NCBI GenBank assembly: GCA_002747435.1
Contig: PDPH01000047.1
Coordinates: 1-64,000, forward strand
Direction: 5' to 3'
Length of the DNA stretch: 64,000 nt
Source of the DNA: Pseudomonadota bacterium
GTDB taxonomy: Bacteria; Pseudomonadota; Gammaproteobacteria; Thiotrichales; Thiotrichaceae
Of the stretch, positions 43,620-53,225 are shown one piece after another. Position 1 is the stretch's first letter; each line of letters begins with the position of its first letter. The position numbers and the translations under genes are program-made. Below the pieces are notes generated by a model. The model was not told where the DNA came from, did no database searches, and saw nothing but the letters and a program-made list of their open reading frames with translations.

Positions 43620-44405
43620 ATGTTACGCATAGTAGGTAGTTTTTTACTGATTTTACTGCTAGCTTATTTGGGCTTAGGCGTTCTCCTGTACCTCAAACAA
43701 CGTAGCTTTATTTACTTCCCGCAAGCCAACAATCTTGCCACACCCGAGAATAGCCTGATACTCCCAGTCAATGCTGCACACTTGCACTTGATCACGAGCA
43801 TTGGTCAACGTCCGCAAGCAATTATTTATTTTGGTGGTAATGCTGAGGATGTATCACTGAGTTTGCCAGCCTTTGAAATAGCCTACCCCACTCATGACCT
43901 GTATTTGGTCAATTACCGTTCTTATGGCAATAGCTCAGGCAAACCGACAGAAACTGCACTATTCGCCGATGCTCTAGCCGTTTTTGATCACGTACAACAA
44001 CAAGGTTATAAAAAAATCATAGTGATTGGGCGCAGCCTTGGTTCGGGGGTAGCCTGCTATCTTGCCAGTCAACGCTCGGTGGATGAATTAAATCTAGTGA
44101 CACCTTTTGATAGCTTGCTTGCCATCGCCCAACAACATTACCCTGTTTACCCTTTGAGCTGGCTACTCAAAGACAAATATGAGTCTTGGCGTTACGCGCC
44201 TAAAATTAATGCTCCAACAACATTACTGATTGCTGCGCAAGATGAGATCATTCCTAACAGCCACTCCAAAGCTCTGTTTGCACACTTCCCCAAGGGGCAA
44301 GCACGTTACTTAATACTGGACAATACTCAGCATAATACTATTTCACAACACCCTGATTATTACGCCAGTTTGATACGCTTAGCCAATACGATCAAGCAGC
44401 CCTAA
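43620..44405 (+). CDS. Alpha/beta hydrolase, membrane-anchored
   Basis: 261 aa. A single N-terminal hydrophobic helix (about residues 5-23) anchors or exports it; the hydrolase fold follows with nucleophile elbow GRSLGSG near residue 137, an oxyanion segment YFGGNAEDVS, Asp in AAQDEIIPNSHS, and His in DNTQHNTIS. Similar to the small YqkD/BEM46-type (BAAT/FrsA-like) serine hydrolases of unknown substrate. ATG at 43620 follows the dsrE promoter region. Confidence 0.85.
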   Translation: MLRIVGSFLLILLLAYLGLGVLLYLKQRSFIYFPQANNLATPENSLILPVNAAHLHLITSIGQRPQAIIYFGGNAEDVSLSLPAFEIAYPTHDLYLVNYRSYGNSSGKPTETALFADALAVFDHVQQQGYKKIIVIGRSLGSGVACYLASQRSVDELNLVTPFDSLLAIAQQHYPVYPLSWLLKDKYESWRYAPKINAPTTLLIAAQDEIIPNSHSKALFAHFPKGQARYLILDNTQHNTISQHPDYYASLIRLANTIKQP

Positions 44406-44522
44406 CCCCCTACAAATCAACTACATCAGTCAGCAAAACCCATCCGATTATTCCTCTCATTACATCCCCCTTCTGAACCCCGCTCTTACAATCCTGCAAG
44501 CTTGCTTTAGAGGAATAATCCC

Positions 44523-45242
44523 ATGAAAAAACTTGCGCTTTTTGTCGCACTAACGCTCTCTAGTTCAACCTGGGCGAGTCATCCTTCTCGTTTAGAACCT
44601 CGCGTTACGGCGACGGTGCGTTCACCTTATTATTTTGCCATGCTGCCTGCCCAATATGAATACAAGGACGGACAGTATGAAGAAATCCAATCTGCTCGTG
44701 GCATAGCTTATCGCCTGCAAGAAGATGGAGGCTCGGTAAAGCTTTGGGAAGTGGAAGGTTGGTATGCTAATACGGTTTATCTGAGTGCAGATGGTCGACA
44801 TCTCATTCGTATTGGCAATTGGCCAGAAGGTTTTGAACCAGACAGCGACGATTTAGCTGTCGCTTTTTATCACGAAGGTGAATTACTGCGTGAGTACTCT
44901 ACCGCAGACTTAATCAATAACCCTCGCAATGTTCGGGTCAACGCTGGGCATTATTTTTGGCTAGCACGTGATGGCAAATACCCACGCTTAAGCTTCAGTA
45001 ATCATTTCATGTTGAAAACTATTGAAAACCGTGTACTAGAGTTTGACATTAGTACAGGTGATATTATTGGCTCTATTGCCAGCCCTCAGGGTACAGCGAC
45101 AATGAGTCACGACACAGAAACAGCTCCCCGCAATTTGGATGAAACAACACAGCTACTAGGAATACGTCGTGATGGTCCAGCCAGCTTTACAAATATCGGC
45201 CTAACGCCTGCTACCCCTTCAGCACCACCAGCCACACAGTAA
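44523..45242 (+). CDS. Secreted protein of unknown function
   Basis: 239 aa. Clear Sec signal (MKKLALFVALTLSSSTWA, cleavage after WA near residue 18). The mature part is beta-rich (YLSADGRHLIRIGNWP, LAVAFYHEGELLREYS, DISTGDIIGSI), suggesting a beta-propeller-like or sensor-like fold. The Pro/Thr-rich tail (TPATPSAPPATQ) is flexible. Not assigned to a known family. Ribosome site GAGGAA precedes ATG. Ends before a strong terminator. Confidence 0.6.
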   Translation: MKKLALFVALTLSSSTWASHPSRLEPRVTATVRSPYYFAMLPAQYEYKDGQYEEIQSARGIAYRLQEDGGSVKLWEVEGWYANTVYLSADGRHLIRIGNWPEGFEPDSDDLAVAFYHEGELLREYSTADLINNPRNVRVNAGHYFWLARDGKYPRLSFSNHFMLKTIENRVLEFDISTGDIIGSIASPQGTATMSHDTETAPRNLDETTQLLGIRRDGPASFTNIGLTPATPSAPPATQ

Positions 45243-45255
45243 ATGTTATTACACA

Positions 45256-45290
45256 AAAAGAAAGACCCGCATAATGCGGGTCTTTCAGTT
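45256..45290. terminator. Bidirectional terminator between secreted and collagen-like genes
   Basis: Perfect inverted repeat at 45261-45287: 13-bp arms GAAAGACCCGCAT / ATGCGGGTCTTTC around one A. T-tracts lie on both sides (AAAAA on the left, TTTT on the right), so it serves both converging genes. Confidence 0.8.
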
Positions 45291-45330
45291 TTAGCTAATC
45301 AAAAAACCTTTCTGGTTTTAGAGCAAGTTA

Positions 45331-46041
45331 TTAAACCCACCACCAGCCTTTGATGCCAGTATTGGCGTTAGGGTTTGGGTTAGGGTTAGGGTTTGGGTTT
45401 GGGTTTGGATTAGGGTTAGGGTTAGGGTTTGGGTTTGAGTTTGAGACTCCATCGTTCAGCCAATCACGGACATCATCGCCGTTGACGTGGCCATCTCCGT
45501 TGTAGTCATTGTACTCATCAGAGAACCAGTCAAAGAAACCTGCGCCGGTATCACCTTTGTCGCCTTTAGCGCCTTGGTCACCTTTGTCGCCTTTAGCGCC
45601 TTGGTCACCTTTCTCACCTTTTACGCCTTGGTCACCTTTGTCGCCTTTCTCACCTTTTACGCCTTGGTCACCTTTCTCACCTTTGTCACCTTTTACGCCT
45701 TGGTCACCTTTGTCGCCTTTGTCACCTTTTACGCCTTGGTCACCCTTGTCGCCTTTAGGACCTGTAGCGCCGGTTGCACCTGTAGCACCTGTAGCACCTG
45801 TAGCACCTGTAGCGCCGGTTGCACCTGTATCGCCTTTAGGTCCCTCAACACCATGCAAGTTTTGTAATAATTGTGATACCAGTCCTAACAGTAATAGTAA
45901 AAGATGATTAGAGTTTATACCGGGATTAGGATTGGGATTAGGGAAAGTATTAACTTTACCTGGTAAAAATGAATTGCTAGTTTGTGCTGTCGGTGCTGTT
46001 GAAGTTAGATTAGACAGCAAGTTGCTAATTAAATAAGTCAT
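45331..46041 (-). CDS. Collagen-like repeat protein with dockerin-type loop and Asn-Pro repeats
   Basis: About 236 aa. Residues 1-66 include a Leu-rich hydrophobic stretch (about 46-60, HLLLLLLGLVSQLLQ). Residues 67-168 are about 33 uninterrupted Gly-X-Y triplets: first GPK, then GAT seven times, then many GDK/GEK/GDQ/GVK/GAK. Next comes an acidic segment with a single EF-hand-like calcium loop, DYNGDGHVNGDD (about residues 180-191), then about 13 Asn-Pro dipeptides and GWWWV at the end. The ATG at 46041 has GGAG about 8 nt upstream. No cleavable signal. Function unknown; surface or matrix structural protein suspected. Confidence 0.7.
   Translation of the reverse strand: MTYLISNLLSNLTSTAPTAQTSNSFLPGKVNTFPNPNPNPGINSNHLLLLLLGLVSQLLQNLHGVEGPKGDTGATGATGATGATGATGATGATGPKGDKGDQGVKGDKGDKGDQGVKGDKGEKGDQGVKGEKGDKGDQGVKGEKGDQGAKGDKGDQGAKGDKGDTGAGFFDWFSDEYNDYNGDGHVNGDDVRDWLNDGVSNSNPNPNPNPNPNPNPNPNPNPNPNANTGIKGWWWV
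45367..45444. repeat. Telomere-like G-rich tandem repeat (codes for the Asn-Pro tail)
   Basis: Plus strand shows repeated TTAGGG and TTTGGG hexamers, with about a dozen G3 tracts separated by three bases, so it can form G-quadruplexes. It is the template strand of the collagen-like gene. A shorter tract of the same type lies at about 45920-45945 for the N-terminal Asn-Pro repeats. Confidence 0.75.
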
Positions 46042-46276
46042 TATTTGTTCTCCATAAACACTCAAATTCAGAATGCGAAGCTAAATATAGGATGATCTCC
46101 GCATCATTCGATTAATTTTCTCGCCGCAATCCTTTGACCTTTGAATCGACTAAATTCCCTCTGTCGCCTGTTACTGATTGCTGACAGATGTATTTTTAAA
46201 TAAGGCAAGAGTGTTGTACTAGTAGAGACATGACAAACGTGAAGGTATTAAAAACGAATGGATAAATTAAAGTAAT

Positions 46277-46855
46277 TTAATGAGCAGAATACTGTCTAAC
46301 TGGTCTAAAACTAAGCCGATGATAGGGTGAAATGCCATGCTCTTGCAAAGCTTGCAAATGTTGCTTGGTGGGATAGCCCTTGTGGCGCGCAAAACCATAC
46401 TGAGGGTACTGCTTATCCAATTCCAACATCTCGGCATCACGCGCCACCTTCGCCAAGATAGACGCTGCGCTAATAGCAGGAATAAGGGCATCACCTCCAA
46501 CAATGGCGCGAAATGTCCAGTTTTTCAGGGGCGGATAAGCATTTCCATCAACCCATACTTCTTTAGCTTGTCTGGGTAACGCTTCCAGTGCTCTTTGCAT
46601 AGCAAGAAAAGTAGCTTGCAGTATATTCAGTTGATCAATCTCAGCAACCTCGGCTTTACCAATAGCCCAAGCTAAGGCTTTTGCTTGGATTTCTTCTGCA
46701 AGGTACTCTCGTTTGCGTGCAGACAGTTTCTTGGAATCATTAAGTCCATTAATCGGACAAGCCGGATTCAGTATGACTGCCGCCGCCACAACCGACCCTG
46801 CCAAAGGCCCACGCCCCGCTTCATCTACACCCGCAATCCAGTCCATCTCATTCAT
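46277..46855 (-). CDS. rnhB: Ribonuclease HII
   Basis: 192 aa. Removes single ribonucleotides and RNA from RNA-DNA hybrids. N-terminal catalytic signature [12 protein letters not shown] with Asp/Glu, then Asp in the [10 protein letters not shown] and [12 protein letters not shown] segments. Start overlaps the lpxB stop by 4 nt (ATGA). Last gene of the lipid A block on the minus strand. Confidence 0.96.
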   Translation of the reverse strand: MNEMDWIAGVDEAGRGPLAGSVVAAAVILNPACPINGLNDSKKLSARKREYLAEEIQAKALAWAIGKAEVAEIDQLNILQATFLAMQRALEALPRQAKEVWVDGNAYPPLKNWTFRAIVGGDALIPAISAASILAKVARDAEMLELDKQYPQYGFARHKGYPTKQHLQALQEHGISPYHRLSFRPVRQYSAH

Positions 46856-47994
46856 AAAAAGGTATCCACAATGGCATCCGCAGCAGCTTTACTGGCATTA
46901 CCTTGCAATTGCTGCTGCATTTCTTGGAAACGTTTTAAGAGGTAATCTTGCCGTTCTGGAGGCAGTGCAATCAGTTCTTGCATAGCCTTCAATAATTCGG
47001 GCACATTAGCTTGCTGTTGTAATAATTCAGGAATCAAGGCTTCATCTGCCATGTGATTAGGCAAAGTCACATAACGTACCTTAAGTAAACGAAAAACACG
47101 TAGCAAAAACCGAGTCAACTCAGAGACGCGATACGCAGCGACCATCAAACGTCCAGCTAACATAGCTTCTAATGCGGCTGTTCCTGAGGCTAACAAAATA
47201 TAATCCGCAGCCTGCATGAGTGTTCGAGATTGCCCTTGTAGATAGTGTACTTGTAAAGCAGGCGTCAGTTTGTGGCGAATGGTTTCAAGCCATAATTGCA
47301 AGGCAGGTCTGACAATAGGAATCACGATTTGCAAATCAGGGTATTGTTGCTGTAAACGCCAAGCCGTCTGTAAAAACACTGCGCCTAGTGCTTTTACTTC
47401 AGAACGGCGACTACCCGGTAATACAGCCAGAACGTTCCTCGCTTCATGCAAGCCTAAAGCTTGACGTGCGGATACTTTATCAGCATCGAAAACGATTTCA
47501 TCGGCTAATGGATGACCGACAAAACGCGCATTCACGCCATGACGCTGATAAAAGTCCACTTCAAATGGAAATAAAGTCAGCATCAAATCAATGTGACCTT
47601 GTATTTTTTTAATACGTCTTTCCCGCCAAGCCCAAATAGAGGGACTGACATAGTGTACAGTGGCAACACCTAAATCATGTAGTTTAGCGGCAAGGGGTAA
47701 ATTAAAGTCTGGTGCATCCACACCGATGAACAGATCAGGTGGATCGGCTCGCCAAGTTTGTAGTAATTGTTTACGGATGGACAGCAGCTCGGGCAAATCT
47801 TTCAATACCTCAACCAAGCCCATCACTGACAGTTTTTCCATAGGAAAGAACGACCGGCAACCAGCCGCCTGCATTTCTGGACCAGCAATGCCTTCAAATT
47901 GCAAATCAGGGTAACGCGCCAATAAAGCCTTGATCAAACGAGCCGCTAATAAATCACCCGAAGCCTCGCCCGCAATAATAGCAATACGGCGCAT
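46852..47994 (-). CDS. lpxB: Lipid-A-disaccharide synthase
   Basis: 380 aa. Joins UDP-diacylglucosamine and lipid X to form the lipid A disaccharide at the inner membrane. GT19 family, with [14 protein letters not shown] at the N-terminus, [25 protein letters not shown] and [13 protein letters not shown] motifs. In the order lpxD-fabZ-lpxA-lpxB-rnhB as in E. coli. 5 nt after lpxA. Confidence 0.97.
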   Translation of the reverse strand: MRRIAIIAGEASGDLLAARLIKALLARYPDLQFEGIAGPEMQAAGCRSFFPMEKLSVMGLVEVLKDLPELLSIRKQLLQTWRADPPDLFIGVDAPDFNLPLAAKLHDLGVATVHYVSPSIWAWRERRIKKIQGHIDLMLTLFPFEVDFYQRHGVNARFVGHPLADEIVFDADKVSARQALGLHEARNVLAVLPGSRRSEVKALGAVFLQTAWRLQQQYPDLQIVIPIVRPALQLWLETIRHKLTPALQVHYLQGQSRTLMQAADYILLASGTAALEAMLAGRLMVAAYRVSELTRFLLRVFRLLKVRYVTLPNHMADEALIPELLQQQANVPELLKAMQELIALPPERQDYLLKRFQEMQQQLQGNASKAAADAIVDTFL

Positions 47995-47999
47995 GGTGA

Positions 48000-48770
48000 T
48001 TAGCGAATTAAGCCACGCTGGCTATGACGGCAAAAATCCAGCAAACTGCGCACATCAGCATATTCGCCATAGCGTACTTCAATTTCATGTAAAGCATCAT
48101 TTAAGGATAATTGTTGACGATACAACAAGCGGTAAGCTTCACGAATACGATGAATCGCTTCAGCGTCAAACTGCCGCCGCCGTAAACCTTCCACATTAAT
48201 GCCACGCGGTTCGGCAGGCGCGCCATTGGCCATCACATAAGGCGGGACATCTTTACTCAGTGCGCTCCCCATACCTGTAAAAGCGTATTCACCTACCACA
48301 CAAAATTGGTGCACTAAGGTAAAACCACCTAAAGTGACATAATCACGAATCTCAACGTGACCTGCTAAAGTAGCATTATTGGCAAACACCGTGTTATTAC
48401 CAACAATGCAGTCATGCGCAATATGCACATAAGCCATGATCCAATTATCGTTGCCGATAACGGTTTTACCTTTATCCTGTACGGTGCCTCGATTAACAGT
48501 ACATCCTTCACGGATGACATTACGGTTCCCAATAATCAGCTCAGTCGGCTCATTTGCGTATTTTTTATCTTGTGGCACTGCACCAATCGAAGCAAACTGA
48601 AAAATCTGGTTATCTTCACCTATACGGGTTGGACCATCGATCACCACATGCGGTGCCACACAAGTCCCCCGACCGATACTAACCCCTGCCCCTATAATGC
48701 TGTAAGCCCCTACTTCTACCCCTTCGGCTAATTGCGCACTGGGGTGAATCACAGCGGTGGAATGAATCAA
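48000..48770 (-). CDS. lpxA: UDP-N-acetylglucosamine acyltransferase LpxA
   Basis: 256 aa. First step of lipid A synthesis, a left-handed beta-helix of hexapeptide repeats ([16 protein letters not shown]). The catalytic His lies in [13 protein letters not shown]. The start is TTG at 48770, preceded by AGGAGG, giving the standard [13 protein letters not shown]-terminus. TTG overlaps the fabZ stop (TTGA), indicating translational coupling. The alternative ATG at 48794 would add 8 residues and overlap fabZ. Confidence 0.95.
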   Translation of the reverse strand: MIHSTAVIHPSAQLAEGVEVGAYSIIGAGVSIGRGTCVAPHVVIDGPTRIGEDNQIFQFASIGAVPQDKKYANEPTELIIGNRNVIREGCTVNRGTVQDKGKTVIGNDNWIMAYVHIAHDCIVGNNTVFANNATLAGHVEIRDYVTLGGFTLVHQFCVVGEYAFTGMGSALSKDVPPYVMANGAPAEPRGINVEGLRRRQFDAEAIHRIREAYRLLYRQQLSLNDALHEIEVRYGEYADVRSLLDFCRHSQRGLIR

Positions 48771-49216
48771 TTTTCCTCCTCTTTGGCAGCACACATCAAC
48801 TCTGCTGAAGCAACCAATTTGCCATCGACGGTGGCAGTGGTATTAAATACCCACATTATGCCTTTGCGCTTGATCAACTCAGCTTCCAGTACTAACTGAT
48901 CACCTGGTTCAACTTGCTGCTTGAAACGTGCCTTATTGACCGCGACTAGCATATACAATGTGTTGGGTTGTGGTTCTTTACTCAGCGTACGAAAACCCAG
49001 TAAACCTGTTGCCTGAGCCATTGCCTCAATAATCAATACGCCAGGCATAACGGGTTTATCAGGAAAATGTCCATTAAAAAAAGGCTCATTGCTAGTCACA
49101 TTTTTAATGGCTTTAATAAAACGCCCAGGCTCAACCTCCAACACCCGATCCACTAATAAAAAGGGGTAACGGTGTGGTAAGAAGCGCTTAATCTCATTCA
49201 CATTCATTTCAGACAT
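48767..49216 (-). CDS. fabZ: 3-hydroxyacyl-ACP dehydratase FabZ
   Basis: 149 aa. Dehydrates 3-hydroxyacyl-ACP in fatty acid elongation; located in the lipid A block because both pathways compete for hydroxymyristoyl-[14 protein letters not shown] is the substrate segment; catalytic His and Glu are in [20 protein letters not shown] (within 20). The ATG at 49216 (MSEMNVNEI) is favoured by GAGG 5 nt upstream over the GTG at 49222. Ends with the GAGGAGG that serves lpxA. Confidence 0.96.
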   Translation of the reverse strand: MSEMNVNEIKRFLPHRYPFLLVDRVLEVEPGRFIKAIKNVTSNEPFFNGHFPDKPVMPGVLIIEAMAQATGLLGFRTLSKEPQPNTLYMLVAVNKARFKQQVEPGDQLVLEAELIKRKGIMWVFNTTATVDGKLVASAELMCAAKEEEN

Positions 49217-49223
49217 ATACACC

Positions 49224-50264
49224 TCAGGAATCCTTCTTTTGCAATTCGGCCAGTTGCTTCTCTAGGGCATTAACACGACGCGACAACTGATCTAGCTGTC
49301 GAAAACGAACCGCATTTTTGCGCCAAAGGGAATGTTTTTCTACCGTGGTTCCCGAAGAATAGACACCGGGTTGGGTAATAGAATTAATAACAAAACTGGT
49401 AGCCGTAATAGTAACACGATCTGCAATGCTTAAATGTCCTGCAATAGAACACATACCAGAAATCTGGCAATGACTACCGATTTGTGCGCTACCCGCAATG
49501 CCCGTACACGCTGCAATAGCAGTGTGATCACCAATTTTTACGTTATGCGCAATATGAATTAGATTGTCCAGCTTAACGCCATTGCCCAAGCGGGTTTCTC
49601 CCATTGCTGCTCGGTCTATCGTGGTATTTGCGCCAATTTCGACATCATCACCTAAAACAACCCGCCCCACTTGAGGAATTTTGTACCATGCGCCCTGATC
49701 AGGAACGAAGCCAAAACCATCCGCCCCCAAAACCGCACCCGAATGAATAATTGCACGTTGACCAATCCATGTCGCAGAGCCAACACTGACATGAGGGTAT
49801 AAAACAGTCTTAGTTGCAATGAAACTATCCCGCCCAATAAAGCAATGTGCGCCAATGACCACACCGTCTGCTAAAGTAACACCCTCTTCTACAACTGCAT
49901 GCGCACCGATATGCACACCTTTACCCAGTGTCAGCGTTTTAGCCACTACCGCACTAGGATGAATACCTGGCTTAGGCCATTGTGGGGGATACAACAGGCT
50001 GACAATACGAGCATAGGTAAGATAAGGATTGCTATTAATCAGTGCATCACCTTGATACTGTTCAGCCAGATCAGGCGTCAGAATCAGCGCTCCCGCCTCG
50101 GATTGATCTAAAAAACGGGCGTATTGACGATCACGTATATAGCTGATGTCATCCTGTTGAGCCTGTTCTATTGGCGCAATATTTACAATGCGCCGCTCAG
50201 GATTGCCTTGCACACTACTAGCGGTAGCTTCAGACAAATCAGCCAGCGTCCAGCCCTGTTTCAT
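49224..50264 (-). CDS. lpxD: UDP-3-O-(3-hydroxymyristoyl)glucosamine N-acyltransferase LpxD
   Basis: 346 aa. Third step of lipid A synthesis. N-terminal uridine-binding domain (about residues 1-105), then hexapeptide-repeat beta-helix with catalytic His in [17 protein letters not shown] and a C-terminal helix ([11 protein letters not shown]). The ATG at 50264 ([10 protein letters not shown]) is chosen; the extension to 50339 is spurious and overlaps skp. A GGAG lies about 10 nt upstream. Confidence 0.96.
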   Translation of the reverse strand: MKQGWTLADLSEATASSVQGNPERRIVNIAPIEQAQQDDISYIRDRQYARFLDQSEAGALILTPDLAEQYQGDALINSNPYLTYARIVSLLYPPQWPKPGIHPSAVVAKTLTLGKGVHIGAHAVVEEGVTLADGVVIGAHCFIGRDSFIATKTVLYPHVSVGSATWIGQRAIIHSGAVLGADGFGFVPDQGAWYKIPQVGRVVLGDDVEIGANTTIDRAAMGETRLGNGVKLDNLIHIAHNVKIGDHTAIAACTGIAGSAQIGSHCQISGMCSIAGHLSIADRVTITATSFVINSITQPGVYSSGTTVEKHSLWRKNAVRFRQLDQLSRRVNALEKQLAELQKKDS

Positions 50265-50268
50265 CTTA

Positions 50269-50859
50269 TTATTCTCCGAAAAAAGTCGTCTTATCCTGCT
50301 CCTGACCTTGTTGCTGAAGCTTTCGTTGCGCTTGCTCAAACTGTTCGCGCAAGTAATCCAATACTTTGCTGGTCATATTAATGCGTGCACTGGCGAACAT
50401 ATAGTCACTTTCGCGCAGAACCAAATCAATGCTTTCCCGTTCGCGCACTGCCTCAACCGCCTTCTCAATCTCATCCTGCACTTTTTGCAAGACCCTATCC
50501 CTTTCGAAGCGATGCTGTTCCTGAATATCTTCTAGCTTGCGATTGAAATTACGCTGCAAAGTACGCAGTTCGCGTTCGCGCTGAAGCAAGCCCTCTTGAC
50601 TCAGGCTGGCTTTCTCGCGCCGAAAAACTTCCTGCATCTCTCCGATCTGCTTTTTCTCCTGATTCAACTCCAGCTCAAGCTTAGAAAAACGTACTTCCAA
50701 GTTACGCTTAGCTTCAATGTATTGAGGCGAACCATTCAATAAACTAATCAGATCGACCACTGCCACTTTGAATGGCAGTGCTCCTTCAGCCAATACAGCT
50801 TGATTTAATAATGCAGATAACCACAGAACCAACAGTGGCCGCAACCATCCTGATTTCAT
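50269..50859 (-). CDS. skp: Periplasmic chaperone Skp/OmpH
   Basis: 196 aa. Trimeric chaperone that holds outer-membrane proteins in the periplasm. Signal peptide (residues 1-24, LLVLWLSALLNQAVLAEGA) is followed by FKVAVVDLISLLN and a long coiled-coil region (about 45-140) rich in Glu/Arg/Gln. Length and location (bamA-skp-lpxD) match the family. Confidence 0.93.
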   Translation of the reverse strand: MKSGWLRPLLVLWLSALLNQAVLAEGALPFKVAVVDLISLLNGSPQYIEAKRNLEVRFSKLELELNQEKKQIGEMQEVFRREKASLSQEGLLQRERELRTLQRNFNRKLEDIQEQHRFERDRVLQKVQDEIEKAVEAVRERESIDLVLRESDYMFASARINMTSKVLDYLREQFEQAQRKLQQQGQEQDKTTFFGE

Positions 50860-50930
50860 CTAAAAACCCATCCTTGCTTGGGCAAATACCCCGATATTTG
50901 CCCTCATCCAACTTAACTATTGCTTAACTA

Positions 50931-53225
50931 TTAGAAAGAAGCACCAATACTGAACTGGAAGGTTTGTTCTTTATCGTTTTCTTTAGTATTTAAAGCTTTA
51001 GCGTAACTAACTTCCAGAGGCCCTAGCGGAGACAACCACACAACCCCTAAACCTGCTGAATAGCGCAACTCACCGGAATCAAACGCATCGGTAGAATCAA
51101 AGACATTCCCCGCATCCACAAACGCGCTCATTTTGACGCTTTTCACATCCGTAGCCAATGGCATAGGGAATAACACTTCAGCGGTTGTTGTCACCAGCAA
51201 GTCGCCGCCTTTAGGATCACCTTTAGAATCGCGCGGCCCCAAACTATTGGAATCAAAACCACGTACTGAACGAATACCACCTGCTGTGTATTTCTCGAAG
51301 AAAGGCAATTCGTCCAAATCACCACGCCCGGTTCCACCTGCTACACGAGCCTTCGCCGAAAAGGTAAGATTGTCATTAATGGCTTGATAAAAAGCGCCGT
51401 CGTAACTCATTTTCTGATACTGCAAATCACTGCCCGGCAAAGCACCTTGTAAAGAAATACGATGCCGTTGGCCTGATGTCGGAAAAATACTGCGGTTGCG
51501 CGTATCGTGTACATAACTCACAGTAACGGGAAGCTGTTGGTATTCCTTACCCTGCTTTGTTGTAAATTCAGCAATATGTTTGGCGGGATCTGTACCCAAA
51601 ATAATCTCACGATTTTCTGCGCCCGCAGACACATAAAATGAATTAGTTTCACTAATCGGGAAGGTATAACGGACATTAGCACCATAACGATTAGAGGCAT
51701 AATCGGAAATATCTTCAGCCGCAGCATCATATTCATTGTAATAAAAGCTGAAGCCCCGACTGACACCATCGGGTGTATAGTAGGGATTGGTATATGAAAG
51801 CAGGTAATTTTTATTAGCATCACTATTATCAATATTAACCTCAACTTTTTTACCCGTTCCCATGAAATTATTTTGATTCAAACTCAGGTTCAGCAACAAG
51901 CCTTGCGATTGAGAATAACCGGCACCAATACGGAAATTATTGGCTGAGCGCTCTGTAATAACAATGTTAATATCAACCTGATCCGGTACACCCGCAACAG
52001 GCTCAGTATTAATACTCACCTCTTCAACATAAGGCAAACGCTGCAAACGTATTTTAGAACGTTCCACCTGTTCAGCCGAGAACCAAGAGCTTTCCAATTG
52101 GCGAATTTCACGACGATACACTTCATCACGTGTACGATTATTACCCCGAATATTGATGCGGCGTACATACGTTCGCTGCCCGGTATCAATATTCAATGTA
52201 ATACCAACACGCTTATTGTATTCATCTATATCAGGACGAGCGCTTATCTTGGCAAACGCATAGCCTTGCTTGCCTAAAGCCTCAGACAAACTTTTGCGTG
52301 TTTCTTCCAAATCGCGCTGCGAAAATACTGCACCTTGACGAATTTTAACAGCCTGATTAATCTGCCCACGCGACAGCTTGGTATTACCCGTAACATTTAC
52401 CTTGCCAACGCGGTATTGATCCCCTTCATTAACATTAATGGTGATATAAACACCTTGACGATCCGGTGTGAGTGAAACTTGCGTAGAAACAATTTCAAAA
52501 TTCAGATAACCCCGATTACGATAAAAAGCATTTAAGGCATCCAAATCACCGGCTAACTTTTCCCGCGCATATTGGTCGCGCTTACTCAGCAAAGGGATAG
52601 AAAAACGACCCGATGGCCCAGATTCCAATTCCTTCAAAAGCACAGCTTCAGGAAAAGCGCGGTTGCCAATGATTCTGACTTGCTGAATGCGAGCAATCTT
52701 ACCTTCGCTGACTTTAATCGTAATACCAACACGATTATTGCCTAGCTGCTGAATACTAGTGTTTACTTTTACACCATAATAACCACGCGAGAGATACTGC
52801 GCTTCCAATTGACGCTGAATTTTTAATAAAGCTGCACGATCCAGCGTATCACCGCTGCCCACCCCCGCAGCTTTCAAAGCACGCTGTAATTGTTCTGTGC
52901 CAATTTGGCTATTACCGCTGATTGTAATCTCACCAATAGCAGGACGCTCCGTCACGGTGACAACCAAGACATCACCTTGGCGCCCCAACTGCACATCCTC
53001 AAACAATCCTGTTTGATACAAAGAGCGAATAGCCTGCGGTGCATTATTATCGTCAAACGGCTGACCGACACGAAACGGCAAATAATTCATGACGGTAGCA
53101 GCCTGTACGCGCTGCAAACCATTGACACGAATATCACGCACTACAAACGTTGCAGCCACCACAGACTGCGAGGCCATCAGCAAAGAGCCAGCCGCTACAG
53201 CCCAGCAAATTGATTGTTTTTTCAT
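50931..53225 (-). CDS. bamA: Outer membrane protein assembly factor BamA
   Basis: 764 aa. Inserts beta-barrel proteins into the outer membrane. Signal peptide (AVAAGSLLMASQSVVA, cleavage near residue 24), five POTRA domains (about residues 25-425, for example FVVRDIRVNGLQRV, RQVRIIGNRAF-like repeats), then a 16-strand barrel with the VRGF motif (IRSVRGFDSNSLGPR) on loop 6. It ends in the C-terminal Phe signal (FSIGASF). Its ATG overlaps the rseP stop by one base. Confidence 0.97.
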   Translation of the reverse strand: MKKQSICWAVAAGSLLMASQSVVAATFVVRDIRVNGLQRVQAATVMNYLPFRVGQPFDDNNAPQAIRSLYQTGLFEDVQLGRQGDVLVVTVTERPAIGEITISGNSQIGTEQLQRALKAAGVGSGDTLDRAALLKIQRQLEAQYLSRGYYGVKVNTSIQQLGNNRVGITIKVSEGKIARIQQVRIIGNRAFPEAVLLKELESGPSGRFSIPLLSKRDQYAREKLAGDLDALNAFYRNRGYLNFEIVSTQVSLTPDRQGVYITINVNEGDQYRVGKVNVTGNTKLSRGQINQAVKIRQGAVFSQRDLEETRKSLSEALGKQGYAFAKISARPDIDEYNKRVGITLNIDTGQRTYVRRINIRGNNRTRDEVYRREIRQLESSWFSAEQVERSKIRLQRLPYVEEVSINTEPVAGVPDQVDINIVITERSANNFRIGAGYSQSQGLLLNLSLNQNNFMGTGKKVEVNIDNSDANKNYLLSYTNPYYTPDGVSRGFSFYYNEYDAAAEDISDYASNRYGANVRYTFPISETNSFYVSAGAENREIILGTDPAKHIAEFTTKQGKEYQQLPVTVSYVHDTRNRSIFPTSGQRHRISLQGALPGSDLQYQKMSYDGAFYQAINDNLTFSAKARVAGGTGRGDLDELPFFEKYTAGGIRSVRGFDSNSLGPRDSKGDPKGGDLLVTTTAEVLFPMPLATDVKSVKMSAFVDAGNVFDSTDAFDSGELRYSAGLGVVWLSPLGPLEVSYAKALNTKENDKEQTFQFSIGASF

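Noticed and set aside
43324..43639. Two 96-101 codon plus frames upstream of the hydrolase
   Set aside because: Low-complexity Thr/Gln/His content from the A/C tract, no ribosome site, overlap the hydrolase start.
45509..45907. Long plus-strand frames rich in Ser-Pro-Leu opposite the collagen-like gene
   Set aside because: Mirror of the GXY repeats on the other strand; periodic composition keeps frames open without coding signal.
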